From an uncultured Oscillospiraceae bacterium (GTDB taxonomy: Bacteria; Bacillota; Clostridia; Oscillospirales; Oscillospiraceae): a stretch of DNA of 41,080 bases. The translations under genes and the position numbers were made by a program. The stretch lies in the NCBI GenBank assembly GCA_944385395.1, contig CALWXA010000035.1, forward strand, positions 1 through 41,080. The letters run 5' to 3'. The notes beneath the pieces were generated by a model that was not told where the DNA came from, searched no databases, and saw only the letters and a program-made list of their open reading frames with translations. Positions 1 to 6,752 of this stretch are shown here, one piece after another. Position 1 is the first letter of the stretch; every line of letters begins with the position of its first letter.

Positions 1-159
1 TTGTTTCTGTATGAATCTGCAAGGCAATCCTGTGCGGGACTCATACAGGCTTTCCTGCAAATGGGGCAATTTTACAATGGCGTCTTTTCAAACAATGCAA
101 CCATTCGCTGTGCCAATTTGAAGTCGATATTGAGCCGATTTTGTGCCAATACAACTTTC

Positions 160-165
160 TACAAT
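160..165 (+). promoter_or_regulatory. possible -10 element upstream of the tRNA-binding protein
   Basis: TACAAT at 160-165 lies in an AT-rich stretch upstream of the gene starting at 213. No convincing -35 hexamer is seen at 16-18 bp, so this is a weak call. The rest of 1-212 holds no gene I can support. Confidence 0.3.
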
Positions 166-212
166 TTTTTTACAACTTTTGCCCCGAACCAGACGGCACA
201 GGAGGACATCCT

Positions 213-764
213 ATGGAACCCAAAAAGTTAGAAAAACCTCGTAAAAATGGTGCGTTTTCAACATGTCAGGCCGTGACGAAACCGGATGAAGAGACCGGAG
301 GGGTATTCCCCACGATGAAGCCCCTGGATATGCCCAAGGCCGAGAAGAAGGCTGAGGCTGCTCCGGTGGAGAAGGCGGCGGAGGTCATCGACTTCTCCAA
401 GGTGAAGATCGAGCCCCTGTTCTCCGATTTCGTGGATTTTGATACCTTTGCCAAGTCCGATTTCCGGGCGGTGAAGGTGAAGGAATGCGAAGCTGTAAAG
501 AAGAGCAAGAAGCTTTTGAAGTTCGTGCTGGACGACGGTACCGGCACCGACCGGGTGATCCTCAGCGGCATCCATGAGTACTATGAGCCGGAGGAGCTGG
601 TGGGCAAGACCTGCATCGCCATCACCAATCTGCCGCCCCGGCCCATGATGGGCATGGAGTCCTGCGGCATGCTGATCTCTGCCGTACACCAGGAAGAGGG
701 ACAGGAAAAGCTGCACCTTCTGATGGTGGACGACCATATCCCTGCCGGCGCCAAGCTGTACTGA
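213..764 (+). CDS. tRNA-binding domain (EMAP-II/Trbp111-like) protein
   Basis: This 183-residue protein has a low-complexity Ala/Lys/Glu-rich N-terminal part (about residues 1-70) followed by an OB-fold tRNA-binding domain of the Trbp111/CsaA and MetRS C-terminal type. Visible family motifs are KSDFRAVKVKECEAV, KKLLKFVLDDGT, ILSGIHEYY, NLPPRPMMGMESCGMLISA and the C-terminal IPAGAKLY. Such domains bind the outside corner of tRNA or help methionyl-tRNA synthetase dimerise, so a role in tRNA delivery or chaperoning is likely, not proven. The start at 213 has a strong GGAGG at 201-205. The first 18 codons have low GC at the third position, so ATG at 315 (MKPLDMPKAEKK), with a weaker GGAGGGG about 11 bases upstream, is a real alternative. 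It is monocistronic and ends in a double terminator. Confidence 0.85.
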   Translation: MEPKKLEKPRKNGAFSTCQAVTKPDEETGGVFPTMKPLDMPKAEKKAEAAPVEKAAEVIDFSKVKIEPLFSDFVDFDTFAKSDFRAVKVKECEAVKKSKKLLKFVLDDGTGTDRVILSGIHEYYEPEELVGKTCIAITNLPPRPMMGMESCGMLISAVHQEEGQEKLHLLMVDDHIPAGAKLY

Positions 765-792
765 GCCTTAGGGGAGCAACCAATCACAAAAC

Positions 793-823
793 AAGGACGG
801 GCGGCCGCAGGCTGCCCGTCCTT
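793..823 (+). terminator. intrinsic terminator after the tRNA-binding protein
   Basis: Stem AAGGACGGGCGGCC (793-806), loop GCA, and complementary arm to 823 with one G-U pair. It lies 28 bases after the stop codon. The downstream T-run is short. Confidence 0.75.
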
Positions 824-840
824 TGTCATTGCGGCGGTAA

Positions 841-873
841 AAAAAGGACCCGCCGGAATGGCGGGTCCTTTTT
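841..873. terminator. bidirectional intrinsic terminator
   Basis: Perfect 14-bp stem AAAAAGGACCCGCC / GGCGGGTCCTTTTT with a five-base loop. The A-run on one side and T-run on the other serve the convergent genes on both strands (tRNA-binding protein on plus, APC permease on minus). Confidence 0.9.
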
Positions 874-888
874 ACAGATGAAGTTGGA

Positions 889-2376
889 TTACAGGAAATA
901 ACCGACGATGAACAGCAGCAGAGCGACCACGAACACCGTGATGGCGCCGATCTTCCACTTGTTGAACTGCTTGTCCAGAGCGGCCTTTTCCTCTGCAGTA
1001 GGCTCAGCGGACTGCATGGTCAGCAGCTCCACATCCACAGCTTCCTGAGGAATGGGACGCTTGCGGACGAAGAAGAAGTAATACAGGATGCAGATGGCAT
1101 CAAAGGCCAGGTTGTAAGGCAGGGCGTTCATGTCCAGAGCCAGGAAGGCCAGGATCAGATAAGCCACGATGCTGAACCAGGCGCCGAAGGTGCCGAAGGG
1201 AACCTTGAAGGGACGCTCCAGATTGGGCTCCTTCTTCTTGAGCATCAGGTAGGAGATGTAGCCGATGATGTAGCAGGTCATCTGGCAGAAAGCGCACATG
1301 GTGGCCAGAATGGCGATGGAGCCGGTGGAGATCAGCAGCACACCCAGGACACCCACCACCAGGATGGAGATGTAGGGGGTGTTATACTTGGGATGGAGCT
1401 TGCCGAAGGCCTTGGGCATATTGCCGTCGTTGGCCATAACGTACATGTACCGGGCGGGGCCGGTGACGCAGGGGTTCATGGTGGAGAAGTCGCCGCCGAA
1501 GGTGATGCCCAGGCACAGCACGATCACAGGAATACCCACGATGCCGGCCACTTCCATGCAGTAAGCGAAGGGAGCAGCAGCCTCGGCCAGACCAGCCAGC
1601 TTGTCGGCAGGAGTCAGGCCCACCAGGAACCACTGGAACAGAGCGTTGACGCCGAAGACGATCAGCGGGGACAGGCACAGAGCCCGGGGCAGAGTGACCT
1701 TGGGGAACTTAACCTCGGCACCCATACCAACCACGGTCTCAAAGCCGGCGAAGCACCACCAGACCATCAGAACCACGGTGGCGAAGGAAGTCACATCGCT
1801 GGGGATGCCGGCCACGGGAGAGGTGAAGTTGGAGAAATCCATCTTGTTGAACACGCTGATGAACCAGACGATGGACACGCCCCAGAAGAAGTACATGGAC
1901 ATGTTCTGCCACTTGCCGGCAAACTCAATGCCGAAGTAGTTCACCGCTACAAACAGCACAAACAGAGCGCTGGCGGTGATGCGGACATCCACGTTCCAGG
2001 GAATATTCAGGGCGTTCATCAGGATGCCCCAGTAGTTGGCGAAGGCCAGGGCTTCGGCGCCGCCGATGCCGATCTGCGCCACGGTATAGTTCCAGCTGCA
2101 GAACACCGCTACCGGGTAGTTGATGGCACGCTTGGCGTAGGCGTATGTACCGCCGGCCAGAGGCAGTGCTGCGGCCAGCTCACCATAGATGGCGGCAGGC
2201 CAGAGGACCAGGAAGAATGCGATAATCGTTGCGACGATGATGGAACTGCCCATGATACCCACCTGGGACGAACCGGTGGTGAACAGACCCACACCAATCA
2301 CAGCGCCCGCCGTGATGGTGATGCACTCTGGCAACCCCAATGCACGGGTCAGGACTTTGTTTTTGCTTTCGTTCAT
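889..2376 (-). CDS. APC-superfamily amino acid permease
   Basis: A 495-residue polytopic membrane protein of the amino acid-polyamine-organocation superfamily, expected to have 12 membrane helices. The N-terminal helix carries the diagnostic unwound-helix motif GAVIGVGLF (about residues 24-32), followed by GELAAALPLAGGTYAYAKR typical of the helix 2-3 region. The start is set at MNESKNKV because AGGAGGG (2385-2391) stands eight bases upstream; a longer in-frame reading to 2475 lacks this support. Substrate cannot be read from the sequence. It is divergent from the AraC-type regulator, so the regulator may control it, but the shared region gives no proof. The C-terminal tail has a charged loop before a last helix ending VGYFL. 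Confidence 0.9.
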   Translation of the reverse strand: MNESKNKVLTRALGLPECITITAGAVIGVGLFTTGSSQVGIMGSSIIVATIIAFFLVLWPAAIYGELAAALPLAGGTYAYAKRAINYPVAVFCSWNYTVAQIGIGGAEALAFANYWGILMNALNIPWNVDVRITASALFVLFVAVNYFGIEFAGKWQNMSMYFFWGVSIVWFISVFNKMDFSNFTSPVAGIPSDVTSFATVVLMVWWCFAGFETVVGMGAEVKFPKVTLPRALCLSPLIVFGVNALFQWFLVGLTPADKLAGLAEAAAPFAYCMEVAGIVGIPVIVLCLGITFGGDFSTMNPCVTGPARYMYVMANDGNMPKAFGKLHPKYNTPYISILVVGVLGVLLISTGSIAILATMCAFCQMTCYIIGYISYLMLKKKEPNLERPFKVPFGTFGAWFSIVAYLILAFLALDMNALPYNLAFDAICILYYFFFVRKRPIPQEAVDVELLTMQSAEPTAEEKAALDKQFNKWKIGAITVFVVALLLFIVGYFL

Positions 2377-2750
2377 TTGGTTGACCCTCCTCTTCAGATT
2401 CCTTTTTCCTTTCCTCCTCGGATGACCGGGGGCAAAAGGGAAAAGCGACACGATATCTTGTAACACATTGTTCACAATTTTTTTGGTATAAATCAGACAT
2501 TTTCATAAAAAAGATTTATGCTAAAATGGAAGCATTGCAGAACACCGGTGATGGAGCCAGTATACGTGCGATATATCGAACATGCTGTAGAACATGTGCG
2601 GTCAGGCATCGCAGCTTGCTGGCAAGGGCCGAAATACGCTGCAACAGAGAGAACATATATGCGTCTGCCCCCTGCATCCGTACCCGAGGACCCGACAGGA
2701 GGCCTCGGGCCCGCCGAATTTTGGCGGCGTTTTGCAAAAGGGGATGAGCA
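2377..2750. promoter_or_regulatory. intergenic region between divergent permease and AraC regulator
   Basis: No gene is supported in these 374 bases. They contain a plus-strand extended -10 (TGCTAAAAT, hexamer 2522-2527) with a partial -35 TTTTCA at 2500-2505, a palindrome CGATATATCG at 2569-2578, a palindrome TTGTTCACAA at 2468-2477, and two short hairpins just before the araC-type start (2683-2709 and 2711-2727). If the promoter is right, the regulator mRNA has a leader of more than 200 nt. Confidence 0.5.
2500..2527 (+). promoter_or_regulatory. candidate sigma-A promoter for the AraC-type regulator
   Basis: TTTTCA at 2500-2505 (four of six consensus bases), a 16-bp spacer, and TAAAAT at 2522-2527 preceded by TG one base upstream (extended -10). 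It points toward the regulator. Confidence 0.5.
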
Positions 2751-3620
2751 ATGTCTTTTTTTATCAGCAATAAGCAAGCCGGACGGGACGGGACGGAGCG
2801 CTGCGCCGTACCATTCCTGCTGCCCGCTGCTCCGCTGGAAATGCAGCGCCTGACCATACCCGGCAGCGATGAATTCGGCAGGATCCTGCAGGACATGTTC
2901 CAGATCCATAATCCGGGCAGTGAAGACGATTACTACTATTTCCTGCCCAGCGGCGCCATGATGATGATTTATCTGCTTTGTCCCCACCAGAGCGCTGCAG
3001 TACTGTGCGGCGCCCTGACCACCATGCGACGCCTTTGCATTCCGGCTGGAAGCAGCGCATTCTGCGTTCGGCTGAAGGCGGGATGCGGCGACTGGCTGTG
3101 CGGCAGCGGCGTGTATACCCTGGCAGACCGCAGCGCACCGCTGGCCCAGTATCATCCCGCAGCAGAAAAGCTGCTGCAGGAGCTGATGAGTACCGATTCT
3201 TTCCGGGAACGGGGCCTGGCCTTTTTCCGCTTTCTGTCTGCCCAGGAGGCCGGGGCTTATCAGCCCATGGCGCTGCTGCGCCGGTGCGTGGAACTGATCC
3301 ACAGCCAGTACGGCGTTACCCGGGTGGCGGAGCTGGCCCGGACCATCGGCTGCAGTGAGCGGTATCTCAACCGCATCTTTCAGGAGCGGGTGGGCGTCAG
3401 CACCAAGCTGTACAGCGAAATGGTGCAGCTGCAGGCTTCCCTCAACGGAATCCTGACCACCCATCCCAAGTCTCTTTTGAACATTGCCGTCACCTACGGC
3501 TATTTTGATCAGACCCATATGAACCGTTCGTATCGCAAATTCCTGGGCTGCACCGCCAGCGATATGCGCTACGCCGATTACCGCAGTATCCATACCGACG
3601 AGATCCATATGGACTTTTGA
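2751..3620 (+). CDS. AraC-family transcriptional regulator
   Basis: A 289-residue protein with a unique N-terminal sensing region (about residues 1-180) and a C-terminal double helix-turn-helix of the AraC/XylS type (about 185-280). The first HTH is in VAELARTIGCSERYLNRIFQE and the second in LLNIAVTYGYFDQTHMNRSYRKFLG, which contains the typical GYFDQTHMNRSYRKFLG signature. It probably controls the FGGY kinase gene that begins 24 bases after its stop, and perhaps the divergent permease. The start at 2751 has a weak GGGGA-type site. A 913-residue open frame on the opposite strand is a shadow. The effector is unknown. Confidence 0.9.
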   Translation: MSFFISNKQAGRDGTERCAVPFLLPAAPLEMQRLTIPGSDEFGRILQDMFQIHNPGSEDDYYYFLPSGAMMMIYLLCPHQSAAVLCGALTTMRRLCIPAGSSAFCVRLKAGCGDWLCGSGVYTLADRSAPLAQYHPAAEKLLQELMSTDSFRERGLAFFRFLSAQEAGAYQPMALLRRCVELIHSQYGVTRVAELARTIGCSERYLNRIFQERVGVSTKLYSEMVQLQASLNGILTTHPKSLLNIAVTYGYFDQTHMNRSYRKFLGCTASDMRYADYRSIHTDEIHMDF

Positions 3621-3644
3621 GAAATGAGAGAAGGGGGAAACACC

Positions 3645-5138
3645 ATGAAGAAGTATTTTCTGGGACTGGATCAGGGAACCACAGGCACCACTGCCATCTT
3701 GTTTGATGAGAACTGGAAGCTGGTGTCCCGGGGTTATCAGGAGATCCGTCAAATCTATCCCAAGGCCGGATGGGTGGAGCACGATGCCATCGATATCTGG
3801 CATGCCACTAAGGCCGCTGTGAAATCCGCCATGGTACAGGCAGGCGCACAGCCCAGCGATATTGCCTGCATCGGTCTGGACCACGAAGGCGAGTCTGTGG
3901 TGATGTGGGATAAGCTCAGCGGTGAACCCATCTACAACGCCATCGTCTGGCAGGATCGCCGTACCGCACGGTATGCCGATATCCTGGCAGAAGAGCACGG
4001 TGATCTGATCCGGGAGCGTACCTGCCTGATGGTGGACTCCTACTTCAGTGCCCTGAAGCTCCACTGGCTCATGGAGAATGTGCCTGAGGCCAAGAGCCTG
4101 CTGGCCCAGGACCGGCTGCTGGCCGGCACCATGGACACCTGGCTGGTGTGGAAGATGACCCACGGCAAGCTCCACGTCACCGACGCCTCCACCGCCTCCC
4201 GTACCATGATGCTCAACATGCGCAGCGGCGACTGGGATCAGGATGTGCTGGACATCGTAGGTGTGGACCGCAAGATCCTGCCCACCATCTGTGACAGTGC
4301 CATGCTCTACGGCTACACCGATCCCATTGATTTCTGCGGCATCAACGTGCCCATCGCCGGTATTCTGGTGGACCAGCAGGCAGCCCTCTTCGGCCAGGCC
4401 TGCATCACCCCCGGCACCATCAAGACTACTTACGGAACCGGCTGCTTCATGCTGATGAACACCGGCGACACCCCGGTCTATTCGCCCAACGGCATCCTCA
4501 CCACCGTGGCATGGCAGATCAAGGGCAACCGCAGCTATGCTCTGGACGGCGGCATCTACATCTCCGGTGCGGCTACCCAGTGGCTGCGGGACGGCCTGAA
4601 GATCATCAAGTCCGCTTCCGAGACGGAAGCCATGGCGCTGGCCGCCGGGAACAACGGAGGACTCTACTTCGTACCCGCCTTCACCGGCCTGGCAGCACCC
4701 TACTGGGATTCCTATGCCCGGGGCATGATGATCGGCATTACCGCCGGTACCACCCGGGAGCAGGTGGTGCGGGCCACTCTGGAATCCACGGCTTATCAGG
4801 TATGCGATCTGGTGCAGCTGATGCAGAAGGATTCCAACGTGCCCATCACCGTCATGCGCTGCGACGGCGGCGCTACTGCCAACAATTTCCTGATGCAGTT
4901 CCAGTCGGATATTCTGGGCATCCCCCTGAATGTGCCGGAGATCATCGACACCACCGCTCTGGGCGCCGCCTATATGGCTGCCATCGGTATCGGTGCTTTC
5001 AATTCGCCTGCCGAGCTTACCAGCAAGTGGCGGGTGGATCGGATCTTTGAGCCGAAAATGAGCGTGGATCAGCGGGAATTCCTGCTGGCCGACTGGCACA
5101 GAGCCGTGGAACGGGCCAGAAACTGGGCCCAGAGCTGA
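3645..5138 (+). CDS. FGGY-family kinase, glycerol-kinase-like with altered substrate pocket
   Basis: A 497-residue protein, the usual length for GlpK. It shows the FGGY N-terminal ATPase-fold motif GLDQGTTGTTAILFD, then IYPKAGWVEHD, AIVWQDRRTA, VDQQAALFGQ, TTYGTGCFMLMNTG, GAATQWLRDGLK and VPAFTGLAAPYWD. Compared from memory with E. coli GlpK, the glycerol contacts Glu84, Trp103, Tyr135, Asp245 and Phe270 all have equivalents, but Arg83 (QRET) is Gly82 here (EGES), and the Gly before Asp245 is Val. It therefore phosphorylates a polyol or sugar, perhaps not glycerol. Start chosen at MKKYFLG, with AAGGGGGAAA just upstream; the longer frame from 3624 is unsupported. It forms an operon with the AraC-type gene. 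Confidence 0.85.
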   Translation: MKKYFLGLDQGTTGTTAILFDENWKLVSRGYQEIRQIYPKAGWVEHDAIDIWHATKAAVKSAMVQAGAQPSDIACIGLDHEGESVVMWDKLSGEPIYNAIVWQDRRTARYADILAEEHGDLIRERTCLMVDSYFSALKLHWLMENVPEAKSLLAQDRLLAGTMDTWLVWKMTHGKLHVTDASTASRTMMLNMRSGDWDQDVLDIVGVDRKILPTICDSAMLYGYTDPIDFCGINVPIAGILVDQQAALFGQACITPGTIKTTYGTGCFMLMNTGDTPVYSPNGILTTVAWQIKGNRSYALDGGIYISGAATQWLRDGLKIIKSASETEAMALAAGNNGGLYFVPAFTGLAAPYWDSYARGMMIGITAGTTREQVVRATLESTAYQVCDLVQLMQKDSNVPITVMRCDGGATANNFLMQFQSDILGIPLNVPEIIDTTALGAAYMAAIGIGAFNSPAELTSKWRVDRIFEPKMSVDQREFLLADWHRAVERARNWAQS

Positions 5139-5166
5139 CGGCTGGTTCTGATTTGTACCACCGCTA

Positions 5167-5195
5167 TTGACAGCCCCTCTTTTCGGGCATATGAT
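5167..5195 (+). promoter_or_regulatory. sigma-A promoter of the class V aminotransferase
   Basis: TTGACA at 5167-5172, 17-bp spacer, TATGAT at 5190-5195. It gives the aminotransferase its own transcription start near 5202, separate from the kinase operon. Confidence 0.8.
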
Positions 5196-5287
5196 AAGTT
5201 TGCCGGGGGCATTTACGGACATGTTCCTATCCATATCCTGTCTTTCCGGCTATTTTATGAATGATTGATGTGGGAGGTCCTTTGATT

Positions 5288-6385
5288 ATGAGTATGACAA
5301 AGCTGTTCAGCCCCGGCCCTGTTATGGTAAAGGACAATGTGCGCCGTGCCCTGCTGCACTACGACATTTGCCACCGCAGCCACGAGTTCGAGGAAATGTT
5401 CGTGGATACCCAGGCCAAGATCCTGAAGCTGTTCAACGCCGATGATTCCTACTACAGCGTCATCGTTTCCGGTTCCGGTACTTCCGCCAACGAGACCGTG
5501 CTGTCCTCCCTGTTCCAGGAAGGCGACAAGGTGCTGCTGATCCGCAACGGCGTGTTCGGCGAGCGCCTGCTGGAGATCATCACCAAGTATCAGATCCCCC
5601 TGGTTGACCTGTCCTTCCCCTGGGCTACCGAGCCGGATATGGCCGTGGTGGAGAAGGCTCTGGCCGAGAACCCCGACGTGAAGGTGGTGGCCATGGTGTT
5701 CCATGAGACTTCCACCAGCATGATCAACCCCGTTCATGCCGTGGGCGAGCTGTGCAAGAAGTATGGCAAGATCTTCAGCGTGGACTGCGTGTCCGCTGCC
5801 GGCGGCCAGCACATCGACGTGGTGGACAACAACATCGCCATCTGCACCTCCGTGGGCGGCAAGTGCGTGGGCGCCTTCCCCGGCTCTGCCTATGTCTGCG
5901 CCCGGAAGGACCTGCTGGAGTCCATCACCGCTGAGCAGTGCAAGAACGTGTACCTGAACCTGTACAAGCACTATCACACCGCTGTGGATTCTCACCAGAC
6001 CCCCAACACCCCCAACGTCAACCTGTTCTGGCCCCTGAACGTGGCTCTGACCAACATCATTGACGAGACCCTGGATGCCCGCATCGCCCGGTATCAGCGC
6101 TGCGCCAAGATCATCCGGGACGGCGTGAAGGCTCTGGGCTGCCGCTTCCTCATCGATGAGGACAAGGCCGCCAATACCGTTACCTCCGTGTTCCTGCCCG
6201 CCGGCATCGGCGCTCAGGACTTCATCGATGAGATGGAGAAGCGGGGCTACACCTTCTACATCGGCAAGGGCGACTACGGCAAGCAGGGCATGATCCAGAT
6301 CGCCAACATGGGCGAGATCTACGAGCAGGATTGCCGCAACATGCTGGAAGTGTTTGAGGTCGTTCTCAACAAGATGAAGAAATAA
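5288..6385 (+). CDS. class V aminotransferase, PhnW/alanine-glyoxylate transaminase-like
   Basis: A 365-residue PLP-dependent fold type I aminotransferase. The N-terminus LFSPGPVMVKDNVRRAL and the following CHRSHEFEEMF resemble 2-aminoethylphosphonate:pyruvate transaminase (PhnW), as do SGSGTSANE (PLP-phosphate turn) and NGVFGERLLEI. Asp166 in SVDCVSAAGG should hold the pyridine nitrogen and Lys192 in GGKCVGAFPG should form the Schiff base; the 26-residue spacing matches PhnW. No phosphonate genes are near, so the amino donor is open; serine, alanine or a related amine is possible. Start at MSMTKLFSPGP, with GGGAGG (5272-5277) ten bases upstream. The gene is between its own promoter and a 15-bp hairpin. 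Confidence 0.85.
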   Translation: MSMTKLFSPGPVMVKDNVRRALLHYDICHRSHEFEEMFVDTQAKILKLFNADDSYYSVIVSGSGTSANETVLSSLFQEGDKVLLIRNGVFGERLLEIITKYQIPLVDLSFPWATEPDMAVVEKALAENPDVKVVAMVFHETSTSMINPVHAVGELCKKYGKIFSVDCVSAAGGQHIDVVDNNIAICTSVGGKCVGAFPGSAYVCARKDLLESITAEQCKNVYLNLYKHYHTAVDSHQTPNTPNVNLFWPLNVALTNIIDETLDARIARYQRCAKIIRDGVKALGCRFLIDEDKAANTVTSVFLPAGIGAQDFIDEMEKRGYTFYIGKGDYGKQGMIQIANMGEIYEQDCRNMLEVFEVVLNKMKK

Positions 6386-6395
6386 GCATCTCCCA

Positions 6396-6428
6396 TTCAG
6401 GGCCGCTGCCTATGGCAGCGGCCCTGAA
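6396..6428 (+). terminator. hairpin after the aminotransferase
   Basis: Perfect 15-bp stem TTCAGGGCCGCTGCC, loop TAT, complementary arm to 6428. The tail (CTTGTCGC) is not a good U-run, so it may be a weak terminator or an mRNA-end stabiliser. Confidence 0.65.
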
Positions 6429-6433
6429 CTTGT

Positions 6434-6460
6434 CGCAAAAGGTGACAAGCACCTTTTGCG
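6434..6460. repeat. perfect inverted repeat in structured intergenic region
   Basis: CGCAAAAGGTG (6434-6444), loop ACAAG, CACCTTTTGCG (6450-6460). It is the second of a series of hairpins between the aminotransferase and pyruvate kinase. Confidence 0.7.
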
Positions 6461-6533
6461 ATACGCAGCAGGCCGCTGCATGCATCATGCGCCCGCTGCA
6501 AGCGGACACATGCCACACTTGCGGCCTGAGCGG

Positions 6534-6568
6534 TATTTTCTCCCACGCACATGTCGCGGGAGAAAATA
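6534..6568. repeat. perfect inverted repeat in structured intergenic region
   Basis: TATTTTCTCCC (6534-6544) pairs with GGGAGAAAATA (6558-6568) around a 13-base loop. The function is unknown. Confidence 0.7.
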
Positions 6569-6629
6569 GATTTTACCTGTTTTGTGGCTTGGAGACGCAC
6601 ACACTTTTATAGTTGAACCATGTGTGGAA

Positions 6630-6660
6630 GGCCGCTGCTGCAGGCAGCGGCCCTGTTTTT
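6630..6660 (+). terminator. intrinsic terminator before pyruvate kinase
   Basis: GGCCGCTGC (6630-6638), loop TGCAG, GCAGCGGCC (6644-6652), then CTG and a run of T. This is a classical Rho-independent terminator, but the nearest upstream gene already ends 245 bases earlier. Confidence 0.85.
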
Positions 6661-6673
6661 TACAAGGGAGCTG

Positions 6674-6702
6674 TTGACTTGTGGCCTGTCCCTGTATATA
6701 CT
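6674..6702 (+). promoter_or_regulatory. sigma-A promoter of pyruvate kinase
   Basis: TTGACT at 6674-6679, 17-bp spacer, TATACT at 6697-6702. Transcription would start near 6709, about 44 bases before the start codon. Confidence 0.8.
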
Positions 6703-6752
6703 GAAAGCGCCGCCGCTGTGCGGGATCTTTTCCGAGGAGAGAACATTGTACC

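Larger units (their letters stand above)
6386..6752. other. 367-base structured intergenic region without a gene
   Basis: No coding region is supported. The region holds four strong hairpins (6396-6428, 6434-6460, 6534-6568, 6630-6652). Between them lie arms CAGGCCGC...GCGGCCTG (left arm beginning near 6469, right arm ending 6528) and a small CCGCT/AGCGG hairpin near 6493-6505. The first and last hairpins share the GGCCGCTGC core. The pyruvate kinase promoter lies at its right end. It could be an untranslated RNA or a small dispersed repeat; the sequence alone does not decide. Confidence 0.55.

Noticed and set aside
1-231. 76-residue open frame at the left window edge
   Set aside because: No family match, low complexity, no start context, and it overlaps the start of the better-supported tRNA-binding protein.
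3645-5138. Firm naming as glycerol kinase glpK
   Set aside because: The residue matching GlpK Arg83 is Gly, so the substrate cannot be assumed; kept as an FGGY kinase.
2493-5234. 913-residue open frame on the minus strand
   Set aside because: It is antisense to the AraC-type regulator and FGGY kinase, both with clear family motifs; its Gly/His-rich composition is that of a shadow frame in GC-rich DNA.
6434-6568. CRISPR-like or tRNA structure in the hairpin-rich region
   Set aside because: There are no regularly spaced equal repeats and no cloverleaf with the conserved tRNA positions.
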